This document shows positions 5,741-7,198 of a DNA stretch of 7,198 nt, piece by piece; the stretch's first letter is position 1; each line of letters opens with the position of its first letter. The DNA is from Sulfurimonas sp. (GTDB taxonomy: Bacteria; Campylobacterota; Campylobacteria; Campylobacterales; Sulfurimonadaceae), in the NCBI GenBank assembly GCA_024762705.1, contig JANTGW010000054.1:1-7198 (forward strand). Direction: 5' to 3'. The position numbers and the translations under genes were made by a program. The notes under the pieces are model-generated. The model was given only the letters and a program-made list of their open reading frames with translations. It had not been told where the DNA came from and searched no databases.

Positions 5741-7198
5741 ATGAAACTAACAATATTTCTTTTACTATTATTTAGCACGCTGACACTTAATGCGAAACCG
5801 TCCGATTTTTCTCTCATTATCCATAAACCTTTCAATGCAGGACTAGTAGACATTACACAGAATTATGATGGAACTCTGAGCGTACTTGGATTTACAAATG
5901 GGTTCAAACAGCCTTTACGTGTAACAAAGACATATACAGATCCTTTTGAGTACTTACAAAGTGTTTCGAGTAAATACGGTTCAAAAATGGAACTTATAAC
6001 CATTAATGACAAAGCAGAAATCATCCAGTCAAAAACCATAAATATAGCAAAGTTTGCAAAACCTGCATCATTTGTAAAAACACCGACCAACGGATATTTT
6101 GTCGGGGGCTATACTATGGACGGTACACAACTTCTACTACTACTTGACAATAATATGCATTTGGAACATTCTGTATACTTTGGCACTAAAAACTATGACA
6201 AAATGAATAAGCTTATTTCTTTAAAAGATGGAGGAGTACTCAGCATAGGAACCTCTTTTAGCTCTAGAGCCTACCAGGACGATATCTTTCAAAGCGGCTT
6301 GGGAAATGATGACATTTGTATAAGCAGATTCTCTAAAGATGCCCGTCTTTTATGGACCAAAAAGTATGGCACACAAAACGATGATGAAGGTGTAGATGCG
6401 GCTGAGGCAGATGATGGATCTATCATAGTGCTCAGCGCAACACACAATATGGGAAAAACTGGGGTATACATCTCAAGACTTACACAAAACGGTGACAAAG
6501 TATGGCTAAAAGAGCTTCAGAGCAAAAATAGAAGTACACCGGTTTCACTTTTGAAGTTAAGAGATCACAATTTTATTGCATCTTTATCTGCATTCGATGC
6601 AATGCATAAAAAACAGATACGCTTGGTAAAGTTTGATATATATCAAAATATATTGCTTGAAAGTGACATAGGTACGACATATTCAAGTCAGTTAAATGAT
6701 ATAAAAGAGTTTAGCAACGGAAAGTTGATTGGTGTAGGCTTTGTACAGGATGAGCATGACACAGATGGTTTGACAATGATAATAAGTAAAAATCTCAAAC
6801 TTCTTAACCAAGAACATTATGGAGATGAAAACTATGATGTATTTAATAAGGCAACAATTTTAGCCAATACACAAGTCGGTGTAGCCGGCATTCATACAGA
6901 TAATAATTCCAATGAAAACAACATGTGGGTAGTTAAGCTCAATAACGATGCAAGTATGGCTCAAGTAGCTGTAAACACAAAAGACTTTTATGAACAGTTG
7001 TATAAATTGTTTGAAACTGAAATAAATAACAAACAACTCATCATAAAAAAAGATCTAACGATTGAATTTACTGACAAAGATCTTTATTTCAAAGCTGGAG
7101 ATTATAAACTCAGTGCAAAACAAAAAGAATTTATTGATAAGTTTTCCAAAAAACTGATACCTTTTTTACATGTAAATAAAACACTGATAGAGACTTTG
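5741..7198 (+). CDS. Secreted protein with propeller-like repeats and start of an OmpA-like C-terminal domain, 3'-truncated
   Basis: The frame is open for 486 codons to the right edge without a stop, so the gene continues beyond the window. MKLTIFLLLLFSTLTLNA is a signal peptide with probable cleavage after Ala18 and no lipobox cysteine. Residues 30-405 contain repeated units of the kind 'acidic or Gly turn, hydrophobic strand, strand', clearest in LLWTKKYGTQNDDEGVDAAE followed by DDGSIIVLSATHN (203-235). This resembles the W-KtYGg-DDeg-DGGyIVaG repeats of beta-propeller-like secreted proteins; I count about six. Residues 438-486 (LTIEFTDKDLYFKAGDYKLS, then KEFIDKFSKKLIPFL) match the first strand and helix of an OmpA-like peptidoglycan-binding domain. 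Expected location is the periplasm or outer membrane, anchored to peptidoglycan; function unknown. A TAA at 5726-5728 excludes an upstream start. No clear Shine-Dalgarno is present (upstream aaaaaagcag). It is divergent from the transporter. Confidence 0.85.
   Translation, partial: MKLTIFLLLLFSTLTLNAKPSDFSLIIHKPFNAGLVDITQNYDGTLSVLGFTNGFKQPLRVTKTYTDPFEYLQSVSSKYGSKMELITINDKAEIIQSKTINIAKFAKPASFVKTPTNGYFVGGYTMDGTQLLLLLDNNMHLEHSVYFGTKNYDKMNKLISLKDGGVLSIGTSFSSRAYQDDIFQSGLGNDDICISRFSKDARLLWTKKYGTQNDDEGVDAAEADDGSIIVLSATHNMGKTGVYISRLTQNGDKVWLKELQSKNRSTPVSLLKLRDHNFIASLSAFDAMHKKQIRLVKFDIYQNILLESDIGTTYSSQLNDIKEFSNGKLIGVGFVQDEHDTDGLTMIISKNLKLLNQEHYGDENYDVFNKATILANTQVGVAGIHTDNNSNENNMWVVKLNNDASMAQVAVNTKDFYEQLYKLFETEINNKQLIIKKDLTIEFTDKDLYFKAGDYKLSAKQKEFIDKFSKKLIPFLHVNKTLIETL

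Noticed and set aside
5863..6498. Two minus-strand frames inside the secreted-protein gene
   Set aside because: The plus-strand frame is continuous over 486 codons with a signal peptide and recognisable repeats, so these are shadows.
1..7198. Mobile element, CRISPR array, tRNA/rRNA or defence island
   Set aside because: I found no transposase or integrase, terminal inverted repeats, spaced repeat array, cloverleaf or rRNA segment; gene content is mainly core and transport.

Overview
The window looks like chromosome from a free-living member of the Campylobacterota (formerly Epsilonproteobacteria), most probably a Sulfurimonas/Sulfurovum-type sulfur oxidiser. The reasons are the AT-rich, lysine/asparagine/isoleucine-rich coding, the rpsF-ssb-rpsR gene order, a short DprA whose C-terminus resembles the Helicobacter pylori type as I recall it, and a zinc-ligand (C+) form of ribosomal protein S18. 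The genus is an inference; no marker here fixes it.

Layout. (1) 2-610, plus strand: the 3' part of an AraC-family regulator with a GyrI-like effector domain; its start lies off the left edge. (2) 600-2375, minus strand: a two-gene unit, a YibQ-like divergent polysaccharide deacetylase followed 3 nt later by dprA, whose stop overlaps the tail of the AraC gene. (3) 2376-2618: a divergent control region with a promoter for each direction, a near-perfect 18-bp palindrome between them, and a structured rpsF leader. (4) 2619-3919, plus strand: rpsF-ssb-rpsR (S6, single-strand DNA-binding protein, S18), closed by a terminator hairpin. (5) 3956-5614, minus strand: a SulP/STAS anion transporter carrying the residues associated with BicA-type sodium/bicarbonate symport. 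(6) 5615-5740: a second divergent control region with a strong sigma70-like promoter for the transporter. (7) 5741-7198, plus strand: a secreted or periplasmic protein with propeller-like repeats that enters an OmpA-like domain as the window ends. This gene is open at the right edge.

How the parts relate. rpsF-ssb-rpsR is a housekeeping operon, probably autoregulated by S6:S18 through its leader. DprA (handling of incoming single-stranded DNA in transformation) and SSB are functionally linked but separately transcribed. The transporter fits bicarbonate supply to an autotroph, or sulfate/anion exchange. I see no mobile element, CRISPR array, tRNA, rRNA or defence island. The least ordinary items are the rpsF leader, in which the 5' end can pair with the ribosome-binding site around two look-alike hairpins, and the propeller-OmpA protein at the right edge.
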